Shown here piece by piece: positions 37,541-49,669 of a stretch of 64,000 nt of DNA. The DNA is from Liolophura sinensis. Lineage: Eukaryota > Mollusca > Polyplacophora > Chitonida > Chitonidae. The stretch is taken from contig NC_088302.1 of assembly GCF_032854445.1 (NCBI RefSeq), positions 47,346,645 through 47,410,644 on the forward strand, in the 5' to 3' direction. The translations under genes were made by a program, and so were the position numbers. A model generated the notes under the pieces. It was not told where the DNA came from. It was given only the letters and a program-made list of their open reading frames with translations, and did not search any database. How positions within the stretch are numbered: position 1 is the stretch's first letter; every line of letters starts with the position of its first letter.

Positions 37541-37654
37541 TGATGTAAAGGAATCGAAACGACAGACTGCCAGGTCGCGAGTTCGAATAAAGCTCCTTCG
37601 TCGTAGTACGTACTTCACTACCAAAGCTTGCTACCATCATTAAAAGTAAACATA

Positions 37655-37795
37655 GATTACTATAACTTGGAGAGAAAAATCGGAGCAGCGACAACAAAGT
37701 GATAGATGGCAAGTGGTAAAAAAAATGAACAATGAAATCCGGCCTCATGTTAATTTACCTTAGATAGTGTTTATTCTAGCTGTTATGTGAATGTT
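37655..37795 (+). repeat. Dispersed repeat fragment matching 59655-59775
   Basis: GGAGAGAAAAATCGGAGCAG, CGACAACAAAGTGATAGATG and TTTATTCTAGCTGTTATGTG pair with GGAGAGTAAATCTAGAGCGG, CGACGACAGTGTGATAGTTG and TTTATTCTAACTGCTCATCT at 59658-59775, in the same orientation. At 59.7 kb this block sits just upstream of the reverse transcriptase remnant, so it may be part of that retroelement. Confidence 0.65.
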
Positions 37796-38059
37796 TAAAG
37801 ATAGCAACTTATATCCTCTTGCACTATGACAGAGACTGAATTAGGTAATGAAAGGATTGATGTGAATTGGAGTTTATCAGATGTCATAGTTTCAGAATTA
37901 GTCATTACCCTATATAACGGTACAACAGCGGTAATCAAACAATGTGATATATTCTTTACCTTTAAACCTGGATTATGTATAACTATAACAACATTGGTCA
38001 TATATATGGCTTTAGTTATCCAGCCTTGTTGTGCTGTGTCATATTGCTTGTTTTCCAAC

Positions 38060-38427
38060 CGGCCCGGATAGCACAGTTGGTAGAGCGTCCGCTTCGGGAG
38101 CGGGAGATCTAGGATCAATCCTTGATCGAGTCACACCTAAGACTTTAAAGTTGTAACTTCCTCGCTTGGCGTTCAGCATGAAGGGGATAGTGCAACGACT
38201 GGTTGACCCGTATCAGTATAATGGCTCGGGCGGGGCGACTTACTTGCCTTTGATAAGTCGTCTCAGTGAAGCAGCACTAAATAAAAGAGCGGTGGAAATC
38301 CGTCCTGCTACAAGGAGTCACGTTACACGTACATGCACCCTAAGGATTCCTTCGTCGTCATATGACTGAAAAATTGTTGAGTACGACGTTAAACCCCAAG
38401 CACTCACTCACTCACTCACTCACTCAC
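38060..38427 (+). repeat. Full-length SINE family B (tRNA head, META-like core) with target-site duplication
   Basis: The head GGCCCGGATAGCACAGTTGG + TAGAGCG has the A-box form and GGATCAATCC the B-box form of a tRNA promoter. The core follows (GGTTGACCCGTATCAGTATA, GGCGGGGCGACTTACTTGCC), then a second conserved block (GAGCGGTGGAAATCCGTCCT, CTAAGGATTCCTTCGTCGTC, GTTGAGTACGACGTTAAACC) and a (CACT)7 tail at 38401-38428. TGTTTTCCAAC at 38049-38059 and TGTTTTCCCAAC at 38428-38439 form a target-site duplication with one indel. At about 368 bp this is the most complete family B copy in the window. Transcription would be by RNA polymerase III if the head is still active. Confidence 0.9.
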
Positions 38428-38439
38428 TGTTTTCCCAAC

Positions 38440-38805
38440 GGGAGCGGGGTTTGAACTCCCGAAGCTGGGAAATTAAGAGTGGGTCAATTACGGTCTTGAA
38501 CCGAACTCTTCTTATTGTCAATGGATTCTTGGTGATAACAAGTGGTTGACGGAAACAGTCACATAGGAATTAAATGAAAAGGTTTGTTTTGTAACTGGTA
38601 GACCATGAATGAGTACAACTTCCATATGCAAATGCACGCATAAATCAACACACTAAGAGTACTTCAGAATACCAGTACGTGCTTCCAGCGCCACTGGCTG
38701 AATGTTTCAATATATATTGTAAAGTAAGATAGTTGAAGTAGGCCTCAAAATATGTCATACATGAATGAAAGCTTCGTGGAACACGTTCAGTCATGTCAAA
38801 TAGGT
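38440..38805. other. Short spacer between two SINEs
   Basis: No feature recognised. Confidence 0.4.
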
Positions 38806-39061
38806 AGGTCGTGGCCGAGGTGGTGAGCGTGCTAGCGCTGTGCAATGACCTAGGAGCCTCTCACCCGAATGCGGCGAGTTCAAGTCCAGTTCATACTAGC
38901 TTCCTCTTCGGCCGTAAGTGGGAAGGTCTGTCAACAGCCTGCGAATGGTTTTGGGTTTCCCCGCGGCTCTGCCCGGTTTCCAGCCACCATAATCCTGACC
39001 GCCGTCGTATAAGTAAAATTTTATTGAGTACGGCGTAAAACACCAATTAAATAAATAAATG
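38806..39061 (+). repeat. SINE family A, nearly full length
   Basis: The tRNA-like head (GTGGCCGAGGTGGTGAGCGT; GAGTTCAAGTCCAGTTCATA as B box) is followed by the full body (GGCCGTAAGTGGGAAGGTCT, CGGCTCTGCCCGGTTTCC, GACCGCCGTCGTATAAGT) and tail (GAGTACGGCGTAAAACACCA, AATAAATAAATG). It matches the 60036-60303 copy over its whole length with scattered substitutions. The target-site duplication is not obvious. Confidence 0.9.
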
Positions 39062-40169
39062 GAAGAAGAAGGAACATGCGAATGAATATGCCCAATGCTT
39101 ATTTCTGTCTTATCGCAGGGCATTTAAACTGCAGATCGCGGTGGAACAATGTATGAGTGCAAATTCATGAATATTGAGTAAAAACATAGATTTTCTTGTT
39201 TACACCTATTCTTTTGTGAAACAGGAATTAACTGGTGTTGCGTGGTCTTGCGGTTAAAAGGAGGGAATGATTTAGTGCAAGAAACGTAAGATAGATTGTA
39301 GAGTGTGCAAATCTGGGGATCATCTCGTGAACACAATATCGCTTGGTAAGTGCTGTGGATCGCCATGGTAAACCGATTATATGCGATGTGATTGTAAAAC
39401 CAGACATGCACCCGCCTGCCGGCTCCAGAGGCATTCTGTCATTAAACGAGGAGATGAGTGGGAGTCATTTCACAAGGTCAAGGTCGAATGGAATGACCCA
39501 TTTTCCCCGATGCCTTACTTGGAGAGAAGGTAGAATAAGATTGCAGCGCATACCCTTGCGGCATATTATCGCAGGGCATGTATTTTTCTTTATTGCATAT
39601 GTAGTTATTGTTTTCTAATTCAATTAAAAGAAAGTTCCAAACAGTCTTTGAAATGTACTAATGTGAAGATTTTACATTGCTTTAATATTACGTACATTAA
39701 ACACGTACTGAATGCTAGCTTTTCTCCAAAGACTTCATGGTCACATTTGCTTTGTAAATAGCATGAATTTTCATCTGTTATAACGTGTTAAGTATGTTAT
39801 GCGTATTGAAATTATCATCCACCCTATTCGCGGTATTACACCTTACCTACCTTAATGACGATTGTAGACGACATGTGCCATTTGTGACATTTGTCATTAA
39901 ATTTCCATAACTGTATTACCAACAATAGAACAGCTGTTAATATAGGGCATTAAGAAATGCAGCCAGTCAGCTGTTTCAAATATAGAAAACAGGTCAACAA
40001 CGATTTCCCTTTACGATGATTCACACTACTGTACGGAGTACCCTGTATATCACTGAACATTATTATATATAAGATGATTTGCTTAGTGCTGCGATAGTTA
40101 AACAGAGGTTCAAATGCCAAGCGTTTGTACTTTACCAGTTTTTCTATGATCCGACTTTGGACGTCACCT
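39062..40169. other. Non-coding stretch, nothing recognised
   Basis: Only short chance frames are seen. The 13-base word CAAGAAACGTAAG at about 39280 also occurs near 22686, which may be coincidence or a shared worn repeat. Confidence 0.4.
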
Positions 40170-40475
40170 TTCTGTTTAATTCAGTAACTGTCTTCTGTAA
40201 ATTGTTGTATGAACGTATTAACACCAAACAAAATCAGTTGTTTTCACAAAGGTATTAACATCATTTCCTTACTGTTTCTGATTTTTAATTCAGTAAATGT
40301 TGAAAAAACCCCATCAACATCAAACAAAGACTAATGTTTGCGCAGGTAAGGTATTGACATCATATTATCACTGTCGCTGTTTTATCCAATAACTGTTTTC
40401 TATAATTGTTGTATTAAACATCTAAACATGAACCAAAGACAAATGTAACAAAAATGACGTATTCATATTTTCAAT
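40170..40475 (+). repeat. Degenerate tandem repeat, about 100-bp unit, 3 copies
   Basis: The landmarks TTCAGTAACTG (about 40180), TTCAGTAAATG (about 40290) and CCAATAACTG (about 40386) are each followed by a TTGT/TTGA word, a CAAACAAA/CCAAAGAC word and an A/GTATTAACATCAT or GTATTGACATCAT word. Spacing is about 95-110 bp. No gene overlaps it. Confidence 0.65.
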
Positions 40476-41215
40476 AATGACAAAATGGTTTATCAAATGA
40501 TGCATTGGTACTGATGACAACTTCTGTTGACTGGCTTAGTTAGATTTAGAATGCCGGTGGTAAACGCCCTTAATATAGAATAATCAACTTATAAAGCTAC
40601 CACGTGCCATGCTCAAGACATCCTCAAATTACCCCTTTATAAATAAATAAATCCTGTCATATAGCGGAAAAACAGAAGAGTACAGAAGTAAAGTTTAATT
40701 TACGTTTTCCGTTGCTGTTTGTTACTCTTTGCTTTATGAATTTGGTTAATAGTTGCTTTGGATCACAGTTATATGATCAAGCAAAGTTGAGCCAAATTAT
40801 GAACTGGTAAAATCTGTTGCTATGTTACACTTTCCTACTATTTAGGTAAACGCCCGTGAATAAATGACAAGCATACATGGGTATGATGATTTGGTATGGC
40901 GGAATTATTTTCTTTTCATGCTTTTTATATTTCCCGAGAATATAATAGGCTTTATGCTCTAATTCATCTTTCTTTTTTTCTGAAGGCTGACATCGATGCA
41001 TCATAATAAATCCATTAGTTTTCGTCCCATTTCACAGTCATGTTTCATATGTCGAACTTTAATTAATTTGTTCTGTCAAACCACAGCTGGTTTATTGTAT
41101 TGTGAATTGGGGTGTATACGGTGATGCCCTGTTGATTGATTATTATTCTTTGCCGTCCTCTTTTAAATTTATTACAATCTGACAAGTTTATATGGATTCA
41201 CCCTTGAAGTTATTT
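40476..41215. other. Non-coding stretch, nothing recognised
   Basis: AT-rich, without supported features. Confidence 0.4.
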
Positions 41216-41425
41216 GTTGCCGTCTTCATATGTCATTATCTTCATATGTATTATTGTCCGTCTTCATATACATTATTGCCATTATCTTCATATGCATTAT
41301 TGTCATTATCGTCATATATATTATTGTCTATCTTCATATGCATTATTGTCATTATCTTCATATGCATTATTGTGTATCTTCATATACATCATTGTCATTG
41401 TCTTCATATGCATTATTGCCAAACT
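41216..41425 (+). repeat. 22-24-bp minisatellite, about 9 units
   Basis: CTTCATATGCATTATTGTCA + TTAT recurs with small length changes (units of about 22 and 24 bp) from 41220 to 41420, with CATATACA, CATATATA and CATATGCA variants. Each unit contains CATATG, so the array is also a run of E-box-like words. All three plus frames stay open across it, giving repeated short translations that I do not treat as proteins. Confidence 0.85.
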
Positions 41426-42599
41426 GTAGCGATCTGTCCTCGTCATTGTGCTTCCTGTTATTGTCTTTATTATGCGTTCACGTGATGTGAACTGAAATGA
41501 ATAAGTGCCCGAATGAATCAATCACCCAATGAATATTCTGAAATTTTTTGTGTAGAAAGCAAATCAAGTAGTCTCCACTATAAACACGTAGGCTTGTTAT
41601 ATTGCAGTGTCTGTCATTTTGTTTTATCTCATCACTCTTGGGTGATGTATTTTGTGAAAGCATTGTAGTACTTTCATTAATCGGCTTCCTTGGTCACATT
41701 TCTGAAGTTTACGGTAGAAGAGGATTGCGCTAGTGCTTATATTTTTTATGACAAAGTCCGCAGATGCTTGTAACAAAAACAGCGTCATATTACTTTTCCA
41801 CCAAACATATGGATTCATACAATAAACTGAATATGGCGCTTTTAATGTCGGAATGACAGTATCTTGATGTTAAAATGACAGATGAATAATAAACATAAAA
41901 ATGGGAGATACTGCCCAAGATAACACCGCGCAGATCGTGTCGTGTGAATTCGGTGCCGTCAGCGCATAAAACGTGTCAGGTTAGACAATATATGTCCTCC
42001 TACTTATGCCCTATATCGGCGTTAATTCAATTAAGCCAGGGGTATAATGGATAAATGATATATTAGGTTCGGTACGGTTGTAACGGGGAGACCTGGTCCT
42101 GGAGTCAGAGGCAAAAATTGTGTGGAGTTTGTCTCGGGGATTTGGGAGGGAACCCATCCTCAATAGCTGGTTCTGCGACAGACTTCACACCGACATAACT
42201 CCAGGGATAGCATGTCTGTCTGGGATGAATCTAATCTGTAATTTACCGGCATATCCGTCTTGGCAGTTTCCAATGTCTCCGCAGTTTTCGACCAGGTTGT
42301 ACAGATCTAATACAAATATAGGAAGTCCAGAACCAGTTCTACAGATCTAGCGCGTGTATCGAGACCGTTTGTTCATTCCATATGAGACTCTGTATATGTT
42401 CCAATAAACATACGCAGGCATTTTCCATATGTAGCTGTGTAATTGTATTTCATTTCGTGTCAAGATCTAGTGTACTATAAAGTTTTGTTAACAGATATTG
42501 CATAGATACGCATAGTACAAGCAAAACAGACCACAGAATCATTTCGAGGCTCCTGGCAACTACTTTGAATATGTATGTATTGTGAACTTTAATGTTCAT
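41426..42599. other. Non-coding stretch, nothing recognised
   Basis: No exon or repeat could be supported. Confidence 0.4.
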
Positions 42600-42665
42600 T
42601 TGTGGAGACCGCCGTCATATCAGTGAAAAATTCTTGAGCACATCATAAAACACTATGTGAACAAG
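42600..42665 (+). repeat. SINE family A tail fragment
   Basis: GAGACCGCCGTCATATCAGT, AAAAATTCTTGAGCACATCA and TAAAACACTATGTG are a worn version of the family A body end and tail. Only about 65 bp remain. Confidence 0.6.
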
Positions 42666-43896
42666 TAAATAGTTAAACGTGGTCAGCACGTGGTCAGCAC
42701 GTGAACGGTATTTTCTGACGTGGATTTGACGGTCATTCTTTGTCATTGTGTATTAGAGTGTACGTCATGAGGACCAGAGTTTAAGAAGCAAACTACAGCG
42801 GAATATAGGTAATAATTGAGATTTAGACAGATTACGTTAATCCTAGGTAACACCTTTATGAAATGCACAATGAAGACGGATTTGTTTACAGTGAAGTGTC
42901 TCATTTTATGAATAAAGGATGTATTGTGGCAACAGGCTGAACAACTAGTGAAGTTCCATACTCATTACTGCAAGATGTATATGTCCTCCACCTCTTGTAC
43001 CAGTACCCAAACTGCGAGTCAGTGCACAAAGGGTGTGTGAAGTGGCTTTAAGTGGTTATAATGTGCCCCACACATTAGGTAGTTTCATCCCAATCTATGA
43101 CATGTATTGTACAGGTGTTAAAAGTAAAATCATACTGCTTGTGTCATTTTCGTCAGAGCCAGTGCCATACCTTTAATTAAGTTTTACTGCTCTAAATCGC
43201 GATACTGGTGCCTTTTATTTGTTACTGGACGTGCTCATATGAATATTTTTCTAACACCATCCCCAAGACTATTACATTCAATATACAGGCGTCAGTTTCA
43301 GGGCGGATTAAACAATTTATCTCTAACAAAGTACCTGAATGGTCCACATTCGCTCATTTGACGCGTAGGTTTTCGTCCTCAGAGGTCAATGTTATATCAT
43401 ATTCGTTGTGGGAATGTGTTCTTCAACAATCTACATATTAGACCATCCAAACGGCTATACAAGCTAGGGTAAATATGGAGGTCCTGCAATATTGATTTGG
43501 TAACCCGTAGGTAAAAAAACCTTACATGTTTCATGTTTAGTTTCGGAAGTTCCTTTGGTGAAGAATTTTATGGTATACGATCTACTATATTACATATACT
43601 TTGTATCCAGATTGCTATGATTCCAAAATATTCAGACTGCATCACATCATGTTGAAATGATCGCAGAGATGGATCAGAGTTCCAAATCTATTTTGTAAAG
43701 TAGAAAATGTGATACTATAAATAAGGTCGTCTGTGTAAAGAAAATAATTGCAAATGTAAAATTCCTATGATTATCGTGTTTAATCATGGTAATCATGTCA
43801 TTTATTTTCGTTTATGTGATAATTACCTCACGTTTTCCAGACTATTCATCCTCCCTTCCAATAGTAAAGGGGTAAATCAACATTTTCAATCAATAA

Positions 43897-44072
<176 letters not shown>

Positions 44073-44125
44073 AATGAATGCTTAGGGCTTTAAGTTGCAC
44101 TTAGCAATTTTTCAGTCATATGACA
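44073..44125 (-). repeat. SINE family B tail fragment, reverse orientation
   Basis: GAATGAATGCTTAGGGCTTT, AGTTGCACTTAGCAATTTTT and CAGTCATATGACAGCGC are the reverse complement pattern of the family B tail (AAAATTGTTGAGTACGACGT + TAAACCCCAAGCACTCACTC). It ends about 45 bp upstream of the acceptor-like tract of the candidate exon at 44171. Confidence 0.7.
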
Positions 44126-44170
44126 GCGCAGTGTCATTAAGTGTGTCTATATACCGTCTTCTTGTGACAG

Positions 44171-44364
44171 GGCGAGCCCATGCCGCCAAAATGCTGTTTA
44201 TTATGAAACAGATAAGCTGTGTATTTCTCAACCTCCTTTATATCGCTATGTTCTTGTTCACAAACCAGTTTTTGTCAACTGCCCAGGAAGGTCGGCCAAC
44301 TTGGCTTGGAAACTCTTACTATGGGCTCTATCCATATTCCCCTGGCTTAGATCTCTGCAAGCGA
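44171..44364 (+). CDS. Candidate coding exon: signal peptide and start of a secreted peptide precursor
   Basis: A pyrimidine-rich tract ends in TGTGACAG at 44170, giving a possible acceptor in the 5' leader. GCCGCCAAAATG places the start at 44191 in a very good initiation context. The 58-residue frame starts MLFIMKQISCVFLNLLYIAM and has a strong hydrophobic core (about residues 8-23). A likely signal peptidase site is STA/Q between residues 31 and 32, leaving a mature N-terminus QEGRPTWLGN that could cyclise to pyroglutamate. A tyrosine/proline-rich stretch follows (residues 43-52, YYGLYPYSPG), ending in LDLCKR. GTGAGTG follows the last codon directly (44365), a good phase 0 donor. A signal peptide, pyroGlu-capable N-terminus and basic KR pair are typical of neuropeptide or hormone precursors. 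A prohormone-4/ITG-like identity came to mind but cannot be verified here. The next exon was not found; chance is still possible. Confidence 0.5.
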
Positions 44365-45084
44365 GTGAGTGAACTAGTGACTGGATCATTGCTTCACAGA
44401 AATTGATCGAGAACCATTCCCCTTATATGCCTAGTTGAGAAGTTAACCGTTCATCATCTGTGGCGTTAGGGCCAGATTGCCAGTATTGCTCCCCTTGTTC
44501 TCAAGTCTCAACTGTTTTCTAAAGCCGCTGACAAGTCACTGAGAAAGCGTCCATTTGCTTTCAGTCTGTTTGTATATGTCTATTCGGTCTATCATGTGTT
44601 AAGGCCAGCCAAGACCCGGCCATTTATTCGACTGGCCCGCGAGAGGGTAGTCAGCCATTTACACGTCGATTCTGGGGATCGATGATCGAAATGTGTTCCG
44701 ATTGCCTGGAGTGGATTGCACATCTAAGAACTGTCCAGTCTGGCTGTCCGTCCACAATAATTACACTAACAAACCCCACTCTAGGGGTAACCAGCCCTAA
44801 AACATAGCACTATGGGCACGCATAATGGTACTGTTTGTATGTACATGTTTTCTTTTCGGCATACGTATACCTACATTATCAAAGCTCTTTTTCTGCAAAA
44901 CTAAATCAAAGGACATTGAAAAGTTAACAGTGTAAGTGTGATGAAGACGATGGTAATTCCTGACATTTTGTCGTGTTTTAGGCCATCGAGTGGTATGCGG
45001 TATCTCTGCCGCAATCGAGCTGGAATCCAGCTGGTGTTAGCTTGGTCGGAAAATCTTTAACTAAGGCTGTTTGTTAGGTAATCT
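44365..45084. other. Start of possible intron after the 44191 exon
   Basis: No second exon was recognised. If the exon is real, this and the following kilobases are intronic. Confidence 0.35.
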
Positions 45085-45260
45085 ATAACGTGCTGTGGTT
45101 TGTTCCGAGTTCTGCGATTTACTCTGTCCATTGGGTCATTTTAGTATTGTCGCTTGAAGATTTCACTATACATCCTTCCATCCATAAATGTGACCGGCGT
45201 GACATAAGTGAAAAATTCGCTACGGCGTTAACCTGCAAGCAAACAAATAAATAGATCCAT
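45085..45260 (+). repeat. SINE family A, strongly diverged
   Basis: GTTCCGAGTTCTGCGATTTA, CTTCCATCCATAAATGTGAC, CGGCGTGACATAAGTGAAAA and ATTCGCTACGGCGTTAACCT, then CAAATAAATAG, retain the order of the family A body and tail with many changes. Confidence 0.6.
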
Positions 45261-48200
45261 GGTCAAAATGTCAATTTTTAAACTTGGAATGTTTATTTGC
45301 TTTGTTTTTACTGAAATTTTTTTTACAATGACTTACCCAAAATTGACGTTGTCAAGCAATATTGTGATATTGTTACGTAAGAACTAACAAGTGATTTGAA
45401 ATTTTGACTTTGACGGAGTCTAAGACTGCTTCGTGATCTCAGGGAATGTTCGTATTAGTGTAACTGGTGATATCACTATCCAGCCTGCAACTTGTAGGAT
45501 TCACCTGCCAGATAGAAAAAAATAATAATACAAAACACGAAACGAAGAAAAAAATTAAATGAACGCGAAGAAAGTTACAGTCCCACTGCGTGCGTCATAT
45601 GTGATGTGTCTGGTTTGCTTTTTTAGAGACTGATGTTGGTGTCCACAAATGTATTTTCTGGTTCAAGAAACGGGTCAAGTATGCCATTAGTTAATGATTT
45701 TCAATTAAGAAGTTAGCCAGTTTGCGAGGGTTCACCTGAGGTGTTTCTGCAGACATGGAGTGGGATTAATCCACGCACGGGATGTTATTGGCTGCTGGGA
45801 TATATTCCCAACGCTTCCACTGCCCTCTCTGACATGCGCCCGCAAACAGCGTGAATGGAATTAATTGCTATTCGTGCCAAATATTAATGTCTCAACAATA
45901 ACCTCACTTTTTTTCTCATTAATCTTTTTTTTTCGGAGGACCGAGGTTAAAATTGCCGAATTCAAATGGCATCAAAAGAAACTCGAAATTATTGCTATAT
46001 TAATAAAACAATGGTCGAAATGAAGTCCTTTGAAGAAGAGATTCGAAGCGAAAAGTCAGAGAATGGCATGATCTGTAGAGAAGCAAACAACACAGCTGTT
46101 TACAACGGCACCTGATCCGGATGAGAAGGCCAATGAACGCGACTAACGATTTACTTATAACACTCTATCGATTATACACGGCTTTCTCATTATAAAATCT
46201 TCGATTTATTCTCTTGAGATGGACAAACTCATAACGGGCGCGCTCCGTGCGGTTCAAGTGTAAATGGAGCCATCGATTGTCTAGCCCGCCAAGACCGTTC
46301 CCTATTATCCATCATGTCCGATATATACAGCACCGGAGAAAATGCCCGCCACCAAAGCCATTCCCTCTGACCATGAAGAGTGGATCTCGTTTGATATCAA
46401 CTGAAGTGCCATCTACTGTCGAAGAGGGACACTAATGTGATCTTGTCTCTCGGAGAACAAAAAGCAGACGACAAACCCCTCGCAGAGGAGTCATTTCCCG
46501 CCCAAGTTTTAGGGGAGTGACTTTGACGAAGCCCCCGAAACTTGTTAACTGTAGTTCTAACGATATCAAACAAAAGAGTTCCGAACCACAAACATGTTCC
46601 GTTGAAATGCGCCAGCGGCAGTCACACACTTGTGCGATTCTTTTATTCTCCCCTCTTCCTTATACATGGCTAAAGATAGATAACAGAGGGTTTGGACCAC
46701 AGTAGAAGGGTGTGCTGCCAGAGTTACGTCCCTTACAGCAGAATTAGCTTTCTGCGTTTTGTACTTGGACGCCTTGGATGTGTCGGAGAAAAAAAAGCTG
46801 AAAATTGAAAGAGTTATTTGAAAAGTGCTGCATTATTGTTTCTTACATATATCTTTCGTCTATTGCTCAGCTTTTTCTTCATAATTGCCGTGTGTGGACA
46901 CGTATTTAAACCACTGTGTTTCAAGCAATCGATAAATCACTGCCATTGTTATAGCTTTAAATATATCTCCACATCCCAGATAAAATAAATATTAACAGTT
47001 TATATAAGTGGATCACATTCTTAAGTTATTACTTTTTATTCATTACGAAACATCTGAATAATAGGGAAATCGAATAATCAGTATATTTGATAATCTACAG
47101 ACCAATCAATCAATCGATCAATCCAAACAACCATCATATCGTTTAGAACTGGGCATTCATCCCAGTATAAATCATTCATTCGTTTCATACTACCGTCATA
47201 CCTAAGTTACCGATCGTTTATAACATGTAGTATCCCGTCTTGTAACCTCTGTCACTCCCTCGGTACATGTAGGAGAAATACCCCAGCTGTGGCTAAGCCT
47301 ATTGTTTGCTCCGGTCCATCTGTGTGTCAGTACAGGGCCTGTTCTGAGGCTGTTAGGGCGGGGACTATCGATCAGAGGGTGGCAGTATAAGATCCATGCC
47401 TCCATGTCACAGAGTCTTGCTGTTCGGCATGTTTGTAGGTGTCGCTTGCATTGTGCACAGATCTGAGAAACAGCGTTATCTAACTAGGCCTCGTGATGTG
47501 CATCCACATAATATGTGTTAAGATATGTATAGCGCAGTTAGCCAGCCCTAAGGAGACGAGACAATGTTGAAAGTGCGAAATATGGTTTTCGATTTTTCCC
47601 GTTTGATAATATGTCGACTACTTAGGCCTAAATACAGGTGTAATTTAACAGTCCATGGGTTGTACCCCCACCCCACCCTATACGTCAACTCGCTGTCTTT
47701 TTTAGTGGAGAATCAACTGTTGCGAGTTTTTTTCATCTACTTAAACGTGCTTGTAGTAATATAACAACTATCGATTCTTTTTAAAGAATCGCGCGGCGCC
47801 ATTTTAAACAAATAATTAAAAGATGTTATATCACAATTAGCGTCAACGAATGCTTTTTCTTGCCGGCTGAGCCGCATTATTTGGATAGCCAGAAATAATA
47901 CGTGGTTGCTCTTTCGTGACGGTGTTACATGAAGTTTTAGTGCAAAAGCGTTAAGTTGGCGCTTTCAGCCAATGGGGCATCGGTCGGTTGTACTCTATAT
48001 AGGTTACTACATGAACATACACTAAGTGACTCGGTCTATGATTATGCGGGAAAGTAAACCTGAATTGATTGAAGCTTACATATAATCTGGGGAAGTCTGA
48101 TAGCACATTATACAATTTCTGTTACGATGACATAACCAGGACTCGAGATGTCGAAAATGATCGTAATCCGAATGCCACAAATTAGACCCACCAGTTGACA

Positions 48201-48455
48201 TTAGTACAAACTCTGTTTTCCTGTTCTTATTTGTGCCTAAGAGACTCTCCATTTTCTCACACTGGCAACATTTGGAGTATTTGAAATGAAGGCGAAGAAC
48301 GAAACTGGTAAATAAAAAGCAGTGCAAAAAAAATAGTAAATAAAGTTCTTTTTGATCAGAAACGAATGGACCATTCTTATATAACATTCTTATGATCAGT
48401 TAGACAAAGGACTGACGTCACAACAAACTTTTAAAGTCGTCTGAAAAGAGAATTT
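45261..48455. other. Repeat-poor non-coding stretch
   Basis: No SINE or tandem array is recognised over about 3 kb, which is unusual for this window. Short regulatory-looking words occur (SOX-like AACAATGG near 46009, an E-box CAGCTG near 46094, CCAAT words near 46131 and 47970, TATATA near 47995), but none is anchored to a gene. Small frames on both strands at 46247-46705 and 47202-47764 show no family. Confidence 0.4.
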
Positions 48456-48456
48456 G

Positions 48457-48540
48457 CCTCCCGGATAGCTCAGTAGGATATTAGACTGTTTTCAAACCTT
48501 GTGTTTGTAGGTTCGAATCCCGCTCTGCCGTACAACAATC
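48457..48540 (+). repeat. tRNA-like SINE head or tRNA pseudogene
   Basis: CTCCCGGATAGCTCAGTAGG has an A-box-like form and GGTTCGAATCC (about 48511) is a perfect B box. The arms do not fold: acceptor halves TCCCGGA and TCTGCCG do not pair, the D arm is broken and the anticodon arm is poor. It resembles the head of family B (GCCCGGATAGCACAGTTGG at 38061), but no SINE core follows, so it is either a solitary SINE head or a decayed tRNA copy. Confidence 0.6.
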
Positions 48541-49669
48541 GATCACCCATCATCACTCAGACCACTAACTAGTAAATGTGGATTCTTCAAAAACCGTCAT
48601 CGCAGACAATAACGTGACGTCACAAGCTTGCAGAAAAAAGCTACCTCTAAATGCATGTGCACTTTTACACCCCTTTGTGACCTTAACACTTTTTGTGTAA
48701 AATGCACTATTAAGATATACAATAGAATAAAAAGGTGTACGTATTCCAGAACAAAGCATTTGTAAAAAGTTTTAGAAATATATTATGAACTCATTATCTT
48801 TACAAATACTTTATTTGTTAGTAATGGATTAGGAAATTATTTACTCTTTGTTAAAAATTTTCATTTGTTTTTGTTCTGGCGAGAGGGGCGACTGTAATTA
48901 ACGTTTCCATTCATAACAAGACCCTGGATGAGACCAGAACACTCAGTGTGCACATTGTAGCTACGTTTGACTACTAGGCTTTTATAGTAGATACATTGAC
49001 CTCGAAGCGTTTATCTCCCTTTACCTACCATCTTCCCATTCCATGACATCAGTTATGTGTATGTACTGTTTTCACTTAATCAGACGTCGTGAATTGTCGA
49101 TCTTCTTGCTATGATCTGTGTTCTTAAGACAAACGTACATATATAAATAAAGGCAAGACAGATTTAGATTTTGTGTTAGGATATAAATATAAGGTATTCA
49201 CCTATAGAAAATTAGATGTATATTGTTTACGAGGTTTTGGCTTTGGTGCCATTCTCACTGAAGATTGGCGAACTAGTCTTGTAAAACCCATGTACAACGT
49301 GATTTGAAGTGGTGAGGTTTGAATTAAAATCAGAGACTGAAATAGGTTTGTGATATTTGTCGGGCGATGTTATCTGGTTTCAGTGTTTTTGCAGTGGTTT
49401 CTTTCGCGATCTCCTTATTTTGAATCCTTTCCGTCAAGTTTTAAGAGGAATCAAATATCTATCCATGTGGGTAACTGTTGCACTCCAAAGAATACACATG
49501 GACTGAGGATTCCTTACAAGTGTCATTGGAGTATATCAGAACAGTCCGTGTAACTCATCCAAAGCGACGTGCCGCGGTCATAAGAATACTCATGTAGCAT
49601 TGCAAGATATATCCATTTGTTTTCTGTCTGTGGGAGGTGAAAATGATGGTTGGTTGGGGTGGTCATTTA
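48541..49669. other. Non-coding stretch, nothing recognised
   Basis: No exon or repeat could be supported. Confidence 0.4.

Noticed and set aside
47965-48030. CCAAT plus TATATA promoter
   Set aside because: The two words are only about 25 bp apart, which is not the usual spacing, and no coding start follows.
48457-48540. Functional tRNA gene
   Set aside because: A and B boxes are present, but acceptor, D and anticodon arms do not pair; more likely a SINE head or pseudogene.
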